DNA of 64,000 bases, taken from contig JAHHGR010000004.1 of assembly GCA_019359725.1 (NCBI GenBank), positions 1 through 64,000 of the forward strand, in the 5' to 3' direction. The notes below the pieces were generated by a model, which searched no databases, was not told the origin of the DNA, and saw only the letters and a program-made list of their open reading frames with translations. Shown one piece after another: positions 25,032 through 34,035 of this stretch. Position 1 is the first letter of the stretch, and every line of letters begins with the position of its first letter. The stretch is from Aphanocapsa lilacina HA4352-LM1 (GTDB taxonomy: Bacteria; Cyanobacteriota; Cyanobacteriia; Gloeobacterales; Gloeobacteraceae). The translations under genes and the position numbers were made by a program.

Positions 25032-25517
25032 ATGAAAGACGCCATCAGCACGGTCATCGCCAAGTACGACTCCCAGGGCAAATACTTCGATAACGCCGCG
25101 GTCGATCAGCTCAAAGCCTACTTTGCGACCGGTGAACTGCGGGTGCGCTCAGCGGCGGCGATCAGCGCCAACGCCCAATCGATCATCAAAGAAGCGACCG
25201 CCAAAGCCCTGCTCTACAGCACTCTGACGCGCACCGGCGGCAACATGTACTACGCCCGCCGCTTCGCCGCCTGCATCCGCGACATGGAGTACTTCCTGCG
25301 CTACGCGACTTTTGCGATGGTGGCCGGCGACACCAGCCTGCTCGACGAGTACGTCCTCAATGGCCTCAAGGAGACCTACACCTCCCTGGGTGTGCCTATC
25401 GACGCCACCGTCAAGGGCATCAACGCCCTGCGCGAGGTGGTGGCTTCGGTGGTCGGGCCGGAGGCGGCCGGAGAAGCCAGCAAGTACTTCGACCACCTGG
25501 CGAAGGGATTGCAGTAG
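25032..25517 (+). CDS. apcB: Allophycocyanin beta-type subunit
   Basis: A 161-residue phycobiliprotein, the exact length of ApcB. The chromophore Cys is residue 81 (RRFAACIRD), and Asn71 (GGNMY) is the position methylated in beta subunits. The sequence through [16 protein letters not shown] matches ApcB better than the longer ApcF core beta. It would carry one phycocyanobilin and pair with an alpha subunit in the phycobilisome core. No apcA or apcC is adjacent, so this is a dispersed copy or paralogue, and the exact name is uncertain. Confidence 0.85.
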   Translation: MKDAISTVIAKYDSQGKYFDNAAVDQLKAYFATGELRVRSAAAISANAQSIIKEATAKALLYSTLTRTGGNMYYARRFAACIRDMEYFLRYATFAMVAGDTSLLDEYVLNGLKETYTSLGVPIDATVKGINALREVVASVVGPEAAGEASKYFDHLAKGLQ

Positions 25518-25568
25518 GCTTCAGCAGCGATGTTGATGGGCCGCCGTCCGCTAAGGGGCTGTCCGTCG

Positions 25569-27230
25569 TTATCTCTTGAACTGGTACAGCACGTTCGTCT
25601 TGTCGCCGGTGACATAGACGCTGCCCCGTTTGTCCAGCGCTACACCGTTGAAGACGTAGGTGGGTGGAGTGCCGGGTATGCCCTCCAGGCCGATGCTGAG
25701 ATTATTGATGAGCGTAGTGGCTTTTCCGGTTTTTGGATCCAGGCGCGAAAGGCGGCCTGCCCCGCTTTCGACGACCAGCAGCTTGCCGTCGGGTTCCACC
25801 GCCAGACCCTCCGGTGCCTCAAGCCCACTGGCTACTGTGAGCGGCGGGTTCAACGGCTGCCCATCCGCCACAATTTTCAACACACTGCCGGCGGCGCGAT
25901 CGCTCACCCAGAGATCGCTGGTAGTCGCCGCCAGACCCGCCGGCTCCCCTAGATTGTCGGCGAGTGTCTCCCGCTGGTCCGGGTTCGAGGCTTTGGCGCG
26001 AACGACTTTGCCGCTGCCGAATTCGGCGACAACCAGATCGCCTTGGAAGCGAATCGCATTTAAGGGAGCATCGAAACTGTAACTGCCGGTAATCGTCTTT
26101 GCTGCCGGATCCCAAATTTGCACCGTGTTGCCGAACCAGGAAGACAACAGCAGGTTGTCGCCGTCGGGTGCGACCGTGAATGGGGAGGAGAGGGCGGAAA
26201 CCCCGATGAGCGATCTTTCGACGCTGAGCTGCCGGCCTTTCAAGTTTCCAAATTCGCGCAATGCGGTCCAGTCGGCCACAAACACCGATTCCCCACCGTC
26301 GGGGCGCGGCACGACGGCAACACCGCCGGGGGCAATCAGACCGCCCTCGATCACTCGGCGAATCTTGCCGTCGGCCAGAACCTCGACGACGAAACCGTCC
26401 ACGGCGCTGGAGACAAACAGACGATCTTCAGAGTCGAAGGCCAGATTGTCCAGGCCGGGCGGGAGGAGGGCGATCACTTGCTTTTGCCCGCTTTGGGGAT
26501 CGACGCGCACGACTTCACCGGTCGCAAGGTCTACCACGTATAGGCGGCCTTGCGCATCGAACTTGGCTGCCACCGGAAAGCCGAAACCTTCGGCCACCGG
26601 CGTGATGGCGCCTGTATCGACATCGATGCGGGCGACCTGGCCTTTGAACATGATCGGGCTGTACAAAAAGCCGTCGGGACCGAAGTCGAAGCCGTTCGGT
26701 CCACCGAAATTCGAAGCGATCAACCGCGGGGGCACTTCGCCGTCGGGATCGAGTTCGTAAAGGGCGTCGCCGAAAAAGGACAGGCCGACGAACAGCCGCC
26801 CGTCCGCCGAGAACGTCAGAGGATTGACGCCGCTGGGCAGCACCGCCACGGTGCTCTTGGTGCCCTCGGGTGAGAGGCGGCCGACTTCTCCAGTCAAGAT
26901 CGACGTCCAGTACAAAGAGCCGTCCGGGCCGAAGGTGATGTCGTCCGGCCCTTCTACCCCCTGAGCCGGGCCGAAGCGCTCAAGGATGGCACCGGTGCGG
27001 GAGCCGGCCCGAACGACCTCCCGGCCGCGCAGGCTGGCAATGTGCAGCTGGTCTTTGCTGTCGAAGGCCAGGCCGTTGGCACCGTGCAGCGGCCCGCCGC
27101 GCACCAGTACAGAAGCGGCGGTCTGCGCCCCAGTGGGTTTGGCGAGCAGCCAGGTGGCCGCAAGCATTACAGCGCAGGCGGGGGCGAACCACTTTTTGAG
27201 CGTTCGCACCTGGACATTTGCGTTGTGCAT
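25569..27230 (-). CDS. Secreted NHL/SMP-30-like beta-propeller protein
   Basis: A 553-residue protein with an N-terminal signal sequence (basic LKKWF, then ACAVMLAATWLLA, cleavage near AQT). The rest is repeats of about 40-45 residues containing patterns such as GLAFDSKDQLHIAS, DDITFGPDGSLYWTS, GFDFGPDGFLYSPI and GLAVEPDGKLLVVE, as in NHL and SMP-30 propellers. No catalytic residues can be assigned. The ATG at 27230 has a good ribosome site (ggag, 8 nt upstream). It is probably a periplasmic binding or scaffold protein, with a hydrolase function possible. Confidence 0.8.
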   Translation of the reverse strand: MHNANVQVRTLKKWFAPACAVMLAATWLLAKPTGAQTAASVLVRGGPLHGANGLAFDSKDQLHIASLRGREVVRAGSRTGAILERFGPAQGVEGPDDITFGPDGSLYWTSILTGEVGRLSPEGTKSTVAVLPSGVNPLTFSADGRLFVGLSFFGDALYELDPDGEVPPRLIASNFGGPNGFDFGPDGFLYSPIMFKGQVARIDVDTGAITPVAEGFGFPVAAKFDAQGRLYVVDLATGEVVRVDPQSGQKQVIALLPPGLDNLAFDSEDRLFVSSAVDGFVVEVLADGKIRRVIEGGLIAPGGVAVVPRPDGGESVFVADWTALREFGNLKGRQLSVERSLIGVSALSSPFTVAPDGDNLLLSSWFGNTVQIWDPAAKTITGSYSFDAPLNAIRFQGDLVVAEFGSGKVVRAKASNPDQRETLADNLGEPAGLAATTSDLWVSDRAAGSVLKIVADGQPLNPPLTVASGLEAPEGLAVEPDGKLLVVESGAGRLSRLDPKTGKATTLINNLSIGLEGIPGTPPTYVFNGVALDKRGSVYVTGDKTNVLYQFKR

Positions 27231-27333
27231 GTCTTGCTCCTTTGAATAAACGTCAGTTACTTCGAGCCTATGCAGCATTGCCGACTGAGAAATCTTTTGT
27301 TAATATGCCGACAATTCTTGACTTGCCTGAACT

Positions 27334-28917
27334 GTGGACACCAATACCAATAGACAGGATGATGCCAGCCTCGAAGAATCGGCGGGGTTTGAGAACTCCT
27401 ATCCGCTAGAGGAGCCGGACACGGGCGATACCGGGCTACTGGCAGCCGCTGTCGGCCCCGGCGACGCCCAGGGGGAGGGCACTTTTGACGGCGTCAGCGC
27501 TCACAGCCTCCAAGCAGACAGCGCCGACCAGGCCGACGACGCCACCGCTGTTTTTTTCGGCGCCATGCCCAACCCGCAGCTATGGAACAGCCAGGGCTGG
27601 GAGGACTGCCAGAGCGCCCTTGAACGGTGCAGCGCGCTACACCAGGCTCGGCTGGCTTTTGCGGACCCGGCGGCCGACGCCTTGGCTGGGGGAGCCGCCG
27701 CTTCTACGACTGGTAATGACATCGCCGATTTTGGGGAGGATGCGGACGGCGGTGAGCCCTTTATTGACGATGCCACCGTTGTTGCAAGCTCCTGGGAAGC
27801 GAACACGGTGTTCTGGGAGGGGGCATCACAAAACCCTATTCAAGACGCCGTCGTTGCGGAGGCAGAGGCGCCGACTGGCGATACTTTCGCGGACGGCGAA
27901 GTGTCGGAGGCAACCTTGGGCTTCGACAACGATACTGTCGCCAGTGACGACTGGGCGAACTGGGAGGCGTTGTCCGCGTGGGCAGCCACCGAGAAGAGCG
28001 ATGGGGAAGGCCAGGAAGACTGGGCAGCCGCCGGTGCACCGCTCGACGTGCAGAAAGGGAATGGTTTTGAGAAGGCGCGAGTGTTGCAGGCTCAGCTGAG
28101 AGCCGAGGTGGAAGGAGCGGGTAGCGAGGAGTCGCCCGGCCCTGAAGCGGAGTCGGTCCCTGAGTGGCTCACTGATGTGGGAGAAGCGGGTCTGACGGGC
28201 CTGGGTTTGGTGCAGGAGCTGACCTACCCGATTTGGAAGCAGTTTGAGGAACCTCAGGGCAAACCCAAAAACTTCAACCTATCGTTTCGGGACATCTCGG
28301 GATTTCCGAAGCCGACCGGTCAGGTCTACATCAACCGGATAGATTCCTTGACCGGCAATCCGACCAAGTGGAAAGGTTTACGGTTGGACTTTGGGCCATT
28401 TCCGGATCAGGACCCGGTCAGCGGCAGCGTCAAAAAAGACCCGCTGACCGGAGAGAAAATATACAAAGTCGGCTGGCACTGGAACCAAGACGGCGCTTGG
28501 ACAGCTTTCGGCATTAGAAACCACACAGAAATCAAAGCTGGGACATTGGCTAACACCCTTGGCCGGACTTTGGAGGCGACAAAACTTCCCGGCCGGGCAG
28601 TACTGGCAGGAGGGGTGTTTCTTGATGCCTGGGCGATGGGCAGTGCAATCGACACCGCTCTTCACAGCGGCGATTGGGACCCTGCCGTCGTCGAAGGAGT
28701 CCGCATTGCGGGTGGTTGGGCAGGCGGGTGGGCCGCGGCACAAGTAGGGGGTGGTCTAGGGGCGACCATCGGTACCACCGTCTTACCAGGTATCGGTACG
28801 ATCGTCGGGGGAGCAGTGGGGGGCCTGACCGGCGGAGCGTTGGGGTACTTGGGCGGTTCAGCCATCGGGCAGAGTGCAGCAGAGCAGGCCACGAGCTCTG
28901 CACGTCCGGAACCCTAG
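27334..28917 (+). CDS. Large acidic protein with polymorphic-toxin-like C-terminus and glycine zipper
   Basis: A 527-residue protein that I do not recognise as a whole. Residues 1 to about 280 are very acidic, rich in Asp, Glu, Ala and Gly with regularly scattered Trp and no Cys, probably disordered. Residues about 310-400 look folded: RDISGFPKPTGQVYINRID, YKVGWHWNQDGAWTAFGIRNHTEI. Then come about 60 residues of helices and a glycine-zipper segment (GGGLGATIGTTVLPGIGTIVG) near 470-515. The WHWN..NH block followed by alanine- and glycine-rich helices recalls the ends of Rhs-like and other secreted toxins, but this is a resemblance only. The GTG-initiated frame opens at 27334; a pentapeptide gene follows after 18 bp. 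Confidence 0.6.
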   Translation: MDTNTNRQDDASLEESAGFENSYPLEEPDTGDTGLLAAAVGPGDAQGEGTFDGVSAHSLQADSADQADDATAVFFGAMPNPQLWNSQGWEDCQSALERCSALHQARLAFADPAADALAGGAAASTTGNDIADFGEDADGGEPFIDDATVVASSWEANTVFWEGASQNPIQDAVVAEAEAPTGDTFADGEVSEATLGFDNDTVASDDWANWEALSAWAATEKSDGEGQEDWAAAGAPLDVQKGNGFEKARVLQAQLRAEVEGAGSEESPGPEAESVPEWLTDVGEAGLTGLGLVQELTYPIWKQFEEPQGKPKNFNLSFRDISGFPKPTGQVYINRIDSLTGNPTKWKGLRLDFGPFPDQDPVSGSVKKDPLTGEKIYKVGWHWNQDGAWTAFGIRNHTEIKAGTLANTLGRTLEATKLPGRAVLAGGVFLDAWAMGSAIDTALHSGDWDPAVVEGVRIAGGWAGGWAAAQVGGGLGATIGTTVLPGIGTIVGGAVGGLTGGALGYLGGSAIGQSAAEQATSSARPEP

Positions 28918-28935
28918 TCAAGGAGGTGCAAAAGC

Positions 28936-29736
28936 ATGCTGAAAAACTATTTCAAGGCGGTTCTTCAAGACTGGCATTACTTTTTAACATTTTTGCAAGA
29001 CCTCAAATCTGCTGCTGCTCAGGACAAACAAAGGGTGCACAGCGCCCAGGAGTTGCTGGAGCGCTACGCCCGGGGTGAGCGCTATTTCGTTTTGGCCGAT
29101 CTAGAAAAAGAAGACTTGCGCGGTGTGGAGTTGCCGGGTGCTCATTTCATCCGTGCGTTCCTCAAAGGAGCGGACCTGCGCGGCGCGAACCTACGCGGGG
29201 GGACCTTCGACCACTACACCAGCCTCGAAGGGATTCTCATCGACGACAAGACGCAGTTGGATTCCAAATGGCGGACGGTGTGGGAACTGGTCAACCTGCC
29301 GCCGGTCACAGGCCGGCAGTTGCCCGGAGCGGATCTTGCGGGCACTCAGCTGACGGGGGTCCATCTGCAGCGGGCCAACCTAGCGGGGGCCGATCTTTCG
29401 GAAACCTGTCTAGACGAAGCGCAACTGCAGGAAGCAAATCTGGAGCGGTCTATCCTGCGTGAGGCACGTTTTGTCAGTGCCAATTTGCGGGGAGTGAACC
29501 TCAAGGGGGCGGATTGCCGGGGGGCCAAACTGTTTGACGCCAACCTGTGCGATACCGATTTGCGCGAAGCCAACCTCTCCAAGGCGAACCTGATCGAAGC
29601 TGTGCTGGTCAGTGCGGACTTGCGCGGGGTGGACCTGCGCGAAGCGAATCTGGACAGTGCGAACTGCAAGGGGGCGAATCTGGAGGGGGTGCTGCTGGCT
29701 GGGGCGACGATGCCCGACGGGAGCATTCATCCTTAA
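28936..29736 (+). CDS. Pentapeptide-repeat protein
   Basis: A 266-residue protein. After about 45 residues of mixed helix come two blocks of A(D/N)LxG-type pentapeptides: about residues 50-95, and an uninterrupted run from about 130 to 260 (ADLSETCLDEAQLQEANLER). This predicts a right-handed quadrilateral beta-helix. A very strong ribosome site (aggaggtg) precedes the ATG. It sits 18 bp after the acidic zipper protein, so the two are surely co-transcribed. Pentapeptide proteins serve as gyrase protectors, toxin-immunity factors or scaffolds. None can be chosen from sequence. Confidence 0.9.
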   Translation: MLKNYFKAVLQDWHYFLTFLQDLKSAAAQDKQRVHSAQELLERYARGERYFVLADLEKEDLRGVELPGAHFIRAFLKGADLRGANLRGGTFDHYTSLEGILIDDKTQLDSKWRTVWELVNLPPVTGRQLPGADLAGTQLTGVHLQRANLAGADLSETCLDEAQLQEANLERSILREARFVSANLRGVNLKGADCRGAKLFDANLCDTDLREANLSKANLIEAVLVSADLRGVDLREANLDSANCKGANLEGVLLAGATMPDGSIHP

Positions 29737-29789
29737 AGTTACGGTTGCAAAGAGCTGAGCGGGAGCAGTTGCACCCGAGCCGACGGGAC

Positions 29790-30578
29790 TCAAATCAAAA
29801 AAGGGCCGAGGCGGGCCGCCATACTTTCGAGTTGTTCTTTCACCATTGGCGGGTCAAAAATATGGCCGCCCGGGAGCATCTGCAGGGCAAACGCGCCGCT
29901 GGTCTGCTCCCGCCAAGCCGCCAGTTGTGCGTGGGTGACGACCGTGTCGTGCGCACCGCCGTAGACATATACGGGACAACCAAGCGGCGGCTCCGGCTGG
30001 TAAACGTAGTGCTCCGTAAGTTTTAAGTCGGCCCGCAAAATGCCCAGGTAGTGTTCCCGCCACTTCGGGTGGGCCAGCAGGGCTTCGGGGGTGCCGCCGA
30101 CTTTGCGCACCCAGGCCACAAGCGCCGCCTCCGAAAGCACATCGCCCGCGGGCATCGGGGAGGTCAGTTGCGGCGCCCGGCGGCTGGCCACCATCAGACA
30201 GACCGGCGGCGGCAGGTGCCGCCGCCGCAACTGCCGCGCCAACTCGAAACCGACGAGCGCCCCCATGCTGTGCCCAAAAAAGGCAAAAGGCCGGTCGAGG
30301 TGGGGGGCGATGATCGAGGCTATCGCTTCGATCAGTTCCGGCAACCGGCAGGGCATCGGCAACCGGGTCAGGTTCTCACGGCCGGGCAATTGGCAGGGCC
30401 GCACTTCGATCGCCGCAGGCAGCGATTCGCGCCAACCGCGGTAGACCGACGCGCCGCAGCCCGCGTGGGGAAAACAGAACAGCCGCAGCCGGGCACGCGG
30501 ATTCGGGGTGCACCAGCGGAACCACTCCGCTGCGGCAAAAAGCGGCAAGGCCGTGAAATGATCGATCGGTGAATTCAT
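29790..30578 (-). CDS. Type II thioesterase (GrsT/SrfAD-like), last gene of the cluster
   Basis: A 262-residue alpha/beta hydrolase. It opens with the family block RLRLFCFPHAGCGASVYRGW, has the nucleophile Ser in FGHSMGALVGFELARQL, the acid in GGAHDTVV and the catalytic His in LPGGHIF. Such enzymes remove misprimed or finished acyl chains from carrier proteins. ATG 30578 overlaps the P450 stop as ATGA; the longer frame is not used. Because it is a separate protein, it may edit carriers or release the final product. Confidence 0.92.
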   Translation of the reverse strand: MNSPIDHFTALPLFAAAEWFRWCTPNPRARLRLFCFPHAGCGASVYRGWRESLPAAIEVRPCQLPGRENLTRLPMPCRLPELIEAIASIIAPHLDRPFAFFGHSMGALVGFELARQLRRRHLPPPVCLMVASRRAPQLTSPMPAGDVLSEAALVAWVRKVGGTPEALLAHPKWREHYLGILRADLKLTEHYVYQPEPPLGCPVYVYGGAHDTVVTHAQLAAWREQTSGAFALQMLPGGHIFDPPMVKEQLESMAARLGPFLI

Positions 30579-31831
30579 CGGCCAAACCGTACAGGAAGAG
30601 ACTTCAGCCCACGCAGGATGAAGCTGTGGTCCAACCACTCGGGGCAATCACTCAGCAATTCCAACTTCTCAAAGCGAGCGAGCAACACGCGCAAAGCCAC
30701 CTGGGCCTCCAGTTGGGCGAGGACGGCACCCAGACAATGGTGCATGCCCTGCCCAAAAGCCAGATGCGCAGTGTCGGTGCGGGCGATGTCGAAGCGGTCC
30801 GGTTGGTCGAAGCGGGCCGGGTCACGATTGGCCGCCCCGAGACAAAGCAGCACCTGCTCACCCGGTTTGACGGTCCAACCGCCCATTTCCACGGTTGCAG
30901 TCGCCCGGCGCTTGGTCTGCTGCAACGGGCTTTCATAGCGCAGCATTTCGCTGACGGCAGCACCCATCGTTTCGGGGTGCCGCCGAAGACGCTCCAGTTG
31001 TTCGGGGTGCTGCAGCAGCGCGAGCAGACCGTTGGCGATCAAACCGCGGGTGGTTTCGTGGCCGGCCACGAACATCATGATGCAACTGAAGACGATCTCC
31101 GCCTCGCTCAAGCAACCGTCTTCGAGCCGCCCGGCACCCAGGGCGCTAATCAGATCGTCGCCGGGCCGCCTGCGCCGCTCGCAAAGCAGGGCCTCGAAAA
31201 AAGTGATCGCCTCGCAAAGCACCGCCTGGACCCGGGGGAAATCCGCCCCGGCCATCAGCCCCGGCTCCAGCAGATAGCGCAGTTGATGGGTCCACTCGCG
31301 CACTGTCTGCCAACTGGCAGGCGGTAGCGCCATCGATTCGGCCATAAATTGCAGCGGCAGCCTGTCGGCAAAATCGGCGACCGCATCCATCCGGTCGGCT
31401 GTACTCACCCGGTCGAGCAGTTGGGTGGCCACCCGAGCGATGTGGGCCTGCTCCTGCTCGAGCGTCCGGCGCTTGAGCGCCCTGACGACCGGATGGCGAA
31501 GACGGGTGTGGTCGGGTTCATCGGTAAAGACAATCGATTTGGCGGCCAATTGGGCCAGCGGATTGGTCTGTGCTTGCGCAGGACTTTCGCTGCGCTGGCG
31601 GACCGACTGCGGAATCTGGCTGGAACTGAAGCGCGGATCTTTGAGCACGGCGATCACATCGGCGTGGCGCGTCAGTACCCACATGCCCAGGCTGCGGTGG
31701 ACAGGCACTGCCTCCCGCAGACGGGCGTAAACGCGGTAAGGGTCGCGGCGAAACTCCGGATCGAAGGGGTTAAACCGCAAGGGTCGCTCGGCGGGCGGGC
31801 GGGATGCTGGGGCCATGGTCGGTTCGGTCAT
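30575..31831 (-). CDS. Cytochrome P450 (first of two)
   Basis: A 418-residue bacterial class I P450. The I-helix is MFVAGHETTRGLIANG, the ExxR is EMLRY, and the heme loop is FGQGMHHCLGAVLAQLE with the axial Cys near 364. No reductase or ferredoxin is encoded nearby, so cellular partners are needed. ATG 31831 overlaps the methyltransferase stop (ATGA). It probably hydroxylates or epoxidises the carrier-bound chain or the released product. In polyyne clusters a P450 commonly follows the desaturases. Confidence 0.93.
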   Translation of the reverse strand: MTEPTMAPASRPPAERPLRFNPFDPEFRRDPYRVYARLREAVPVHRSLGMWVLTRHADVIAVLKDPRFSSSQIPQSVRQRSESPAQAQTNPLAQLAAKSIVFTDEPDHTRLRHPVVRALKRRTLEQEQAHIARVATQLLDRVSTADRMDAVADFADRLPLQFMAESMALPPASWQTVREWTHQLRYLLEPGLMAGADFPRVQAVLCEAITFFEALLCERRRRPGDDLISALGAGRLEDGCLSEAEIVFSCIMMFVAGHETTRGLIANGLLALLQHPEQLERLRRHPETMGAAVSEMLRYESPLQQTKRRATATVEMGGWTVKPGEQVLLCLGAANRDPARFDQPDRFDIARTDTAHLAFGQGMHHCLGAVLAQLEAQVALRVLLARFEKLELLSDCPEWLDHSFILRGLKSLPVRFGR

Positions 31832-32718
31832 GACGGGCGGCTCCAGTGCGAACGGATCGGTCGCAGCACCAGGCGCAGCAACCCGATTTTGCCCATGCGA
31901 AAGCCCACGGCCGACAACTTCAAATAGCGCTCGTAGCGCTCGACCACCGGCTCCCCCACCAGGGTGACGGCCTCTTCGCGCCGGGAACGCAAACGGGAAA
32001 GCCACGCTTCGCAGGTGCGGGCATAGTCCAGGCGGTCGTTGCGCAGTAGGGCAAGCTCAAACAAACCGTCGCTGGCTGCGACGATCTCCTCCAAACGCGG
32101 CAATTCCGAGTCGGGAAAGATTTCTGACTGGATAAAGCGGTTGGCTTCTTCGGGGCGGAGCGTCCCGTAGGCAATCGTTTGCAAGGACAGTCGCCCCGGG
32201 GCTGAAAGCCACCGGTGGCAGCGCTCAAAAAAGGCGCGATAGACCCGAATTTTCTCAGGGCTCGATTGATCCGGTTGGGCAAAATGCTCGAACGCGCCAA
32301 TCGAGACAATGGCATCGTAGGCTGCGGTAGGAGTGTGCGCAGTCCAGCTTTCTGTGCGCACCTCGACGCCGGTAAGCCCCAAGGAGCGGAGGTAAGATGC
32401 CTGCGCTTCGCTGAGGGTGAGACCCACAGCCCGCCGCACCCCATAGACCCCCGTCATTCGCCCCAGCAGTGAGCCCCAACCGCAGCCAATATCGAGGGTG
32501 CAAGCGGCACCGACGGCACCGGCGGCGCGAATAAAAAAATCGAGCTTCTGCTGTTGGGCGAGCGACAAAGGCAGATCGGGAGCATCCGCCTCCCACAGGG
32601 CGCAGGAGTAGGTCATCGACTCATCCAGCCAGAGACTGTAAAAGGCGTGGCTGACATCGTAATGGTGGCGGATCCCCTCGGCCGAGCCGCCCCAGGTTTG
32701 AGCGGACAACTCGCTCAC
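31828..32718 (-). CDS. Cyclopropane/mycolate-synthase-like SAM methyltransferase
   Basis: About 296 residues from the GTG at 32718, which lies within GTGA at the ACP stop. It has the CMAS-type substrate segment IRHHYDVSHAFYSLWLDESMTYSCALWE, the SAM loop LDIGCGWGSLL, and IVSIGAFEHF with the Glu-His of the active site. The C-terminus (YERYLKLSAVGFRMGKIG) follows the CMAS pattern. Relatives add a methylene or methyl group across a cis double bond. Placed directly after an ACP and a desaturase gene, it probably acts on an ACP-bound unsaturated acyl chain. Confidence 0.88.
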   Translation of the reverse strand: MSELSAQTWGGSAEGIRHHYDVSHAFYSLWLDESMTYSCALWEADAPDLPLSLAQQQKLDFFIRAAGAVGAACTLDIGCGWGSLLGRMTGVYGVRRAVGLTLSEAQASYLRSLGLTGVEVRTESWTAHTPTAAYDAIVSIGAFEHFAQPDQSSPEKIRVYRAFFERCHRWLSAPGRLSLQTIAYGTLRPEEANRFIQSEIFPDSELPRLEEIVAASDGLFELALLRNDRLDYARTCEAWLSRLRSRREEAVTLVGEPVVERYERYLKLSAVGFRMGKIGLLRLVLRPIRSHWSRPS

Positions 32719-32999
32719 GGTTGCACCGGCTGGGCCGACGACACTGGCAGTTTCCGGCCATAGAGATGTTGCGACATCGCGTCGATCGTCGGGTATTCGA
32801 ACAGCAATGACGGCGATAGTTCCAGCTCCAGCCACTCCTCCAGTTCACTGACCAGCGATACCACAATCGCCGAGTCGAGGCCGAAGCGTTCAAAATCGGT
32901 TTGAACGTCCACTTGCTGAGCGTCCACATTCAGAAAATCGCCGATATAGGCTTGCATCCACTCGGCGATGGCAGATTGGGAAACGGAAATGTCCATCAT
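32715..32999 (-). CDS. Stand-alone acyl carrier protein (DSA type)
   Basis: A 94-residue carrier protein. The phosphopantetheine Ser is in DFERFGLDSAIVVSLVSELEEWL, followed by helix III (SLLFEYPTIDAMSQHL). Two ATG codons lie at 32999 and 32996; the longer frame has no support. It lies between a desaturase and the CMAS-like gene, with its stop overlapping the latter. It probably carries their common substrate. Confidence 0.88.
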   Translation of the reverse strand: MMDISVSQSAIAEWMQAYIGDFLNVDAQQVDVQTDFERFGLDSAIVVSLVSELEEWLELELSPSLLFEYPTIDAMSQHLYGRKLPVSSAQPVQP

Positions 33000-33037
33000 G
33001 GCAAAACTCCTTGTCTGTAGTCGTTGCAAGCTGTCGC

Positions 33038-33997
33038 TCAAGCCCGCTTCAGCCGGATTTGCTCCTCGGAGGGCACCTTCACATCCCAGGCCAACCCCAG
33101 TCGCGCCAAAAGCCAGATGAGCCAGTAGCCGGGGTCGAGGCGGTACCAGGCGAGGCCGAAGGCGGCGGAAGTGGGAAAGGCGTGGTGGTTGTTGTGCCAG
33201 GATTCACCAAAACTGACCAGCGCCAGCACGGCACTGTTGCGGCTGTGCTCGCGCGTCGCAAAAAGCCGGGGGCCGAAGCTGTGCAAAAAAGAATTGATCG
33301 ACCAGATGATATTGCCCAGGACAAACATGCGCACCGCCCCACCCCAGAGAAACCCGAGCAGCAGCCCGGCAACATGGCCGTGCAGCCACCAGCCCACCAG
33401 CGAGGGGATAGCGAGGCCCAGCAGCACCCACCAGAGATACAGACCGTTGACCTGCAGCAACGACCGGTCGCGCAACAAATCCGAGGCATAGCACACGACG
33501 TTGGGATACTCGTGTTGCCGCATCCAGAGCAGATGGGCGTGCAGCAGACCGCGCAGGCGGCCTACCGGATCTCGACCGTGCAGGTTGGGCGAATGGGGAT
33601 CGCCGGGCTGGTCGCTCAATTCGTGGTGGCGCCGGTGCAGCGCCACCCAGGAGATGACCGAGCCCTGGCCGGCCATCGAGCCCGAGACGGCCAGCAGCGC
33701 CTGGACCCAGGGAGCCGCGCTGAAGGAGCGGTGGGTAAACAGACGGTGGTAGCCGACGGTGACGCCGAAGCCGGTCACCAGCCACAAACCCAGCAACAAA
33801 CTCCCCTCGATGGGGCCGGGGGGCCAGACCCACGACAGTGCCACCGCCGCCACGGTCCCGATCGCAGGCAGAATATCGAAGAAAAAGAAATGCCGCCTCT
33901 GGTAGCGATGAATGTACGGATCGTCAAGAACGTCTCGCCGTCGGGTCAAACGGGTCCAGCCCTTGACGGACTCGGGCTGCTCGGCAGGCTCTGGCAT
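33038..33997 (-). CDS. Acyl-lipid/acyl-ACP desaturase (copy D, next to fusion gene)
   Basis: A membrane di-iron fatty acid desaturase of the DesC/Delta9 type, 319 residues. All three histidine boxes are intact: GYHRLFTHRSF, HRRHHELSDQPGDPHSP and ESWHNNHHAFP. About four membrane helices are present. ATG 33997 is the family start. In such clusters, relatives can work as acetylenases, and the choice cannot be read from the boxes. The upstream gene is the CMAS-SABATH fusion (38 bp gap) and the downstream gene an ACP. Confidence 0.92.
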   Translation of the reverse strand: MPEPAEQPESVKGWTRLTRRRDVLDDPYIHRYQRRHFFFFDILPAIGTVAAVALSWVWPPGPIEGSLLLGLWLVTGFGVTVGYHRLFTHRSFSAAPWVQALLAVSGSMAGQGSVISWVALHRRHHELSDQPGDPHSPNLHGRDPVGRLRGLLHAHLLWMRQHEYPNVVCYASDLLRDRSLLQVNGLYLWWVLLGLAIPSLVGWWLHGHVAGLLLGFLWGGAVRMFVLGNIIWSINSFLHSFGPRLFATREHSRNSAVLALVSFGESWHNNHHAFPTSAAFGLAWYRLDPGYWLIWLLARLGLAWDVKVPSEEQIRLKRA

Positions 33998-34035
33998 GGT
34001 GGAGGATATCCTGATGGGTATAAAGTCGGGCCGGA

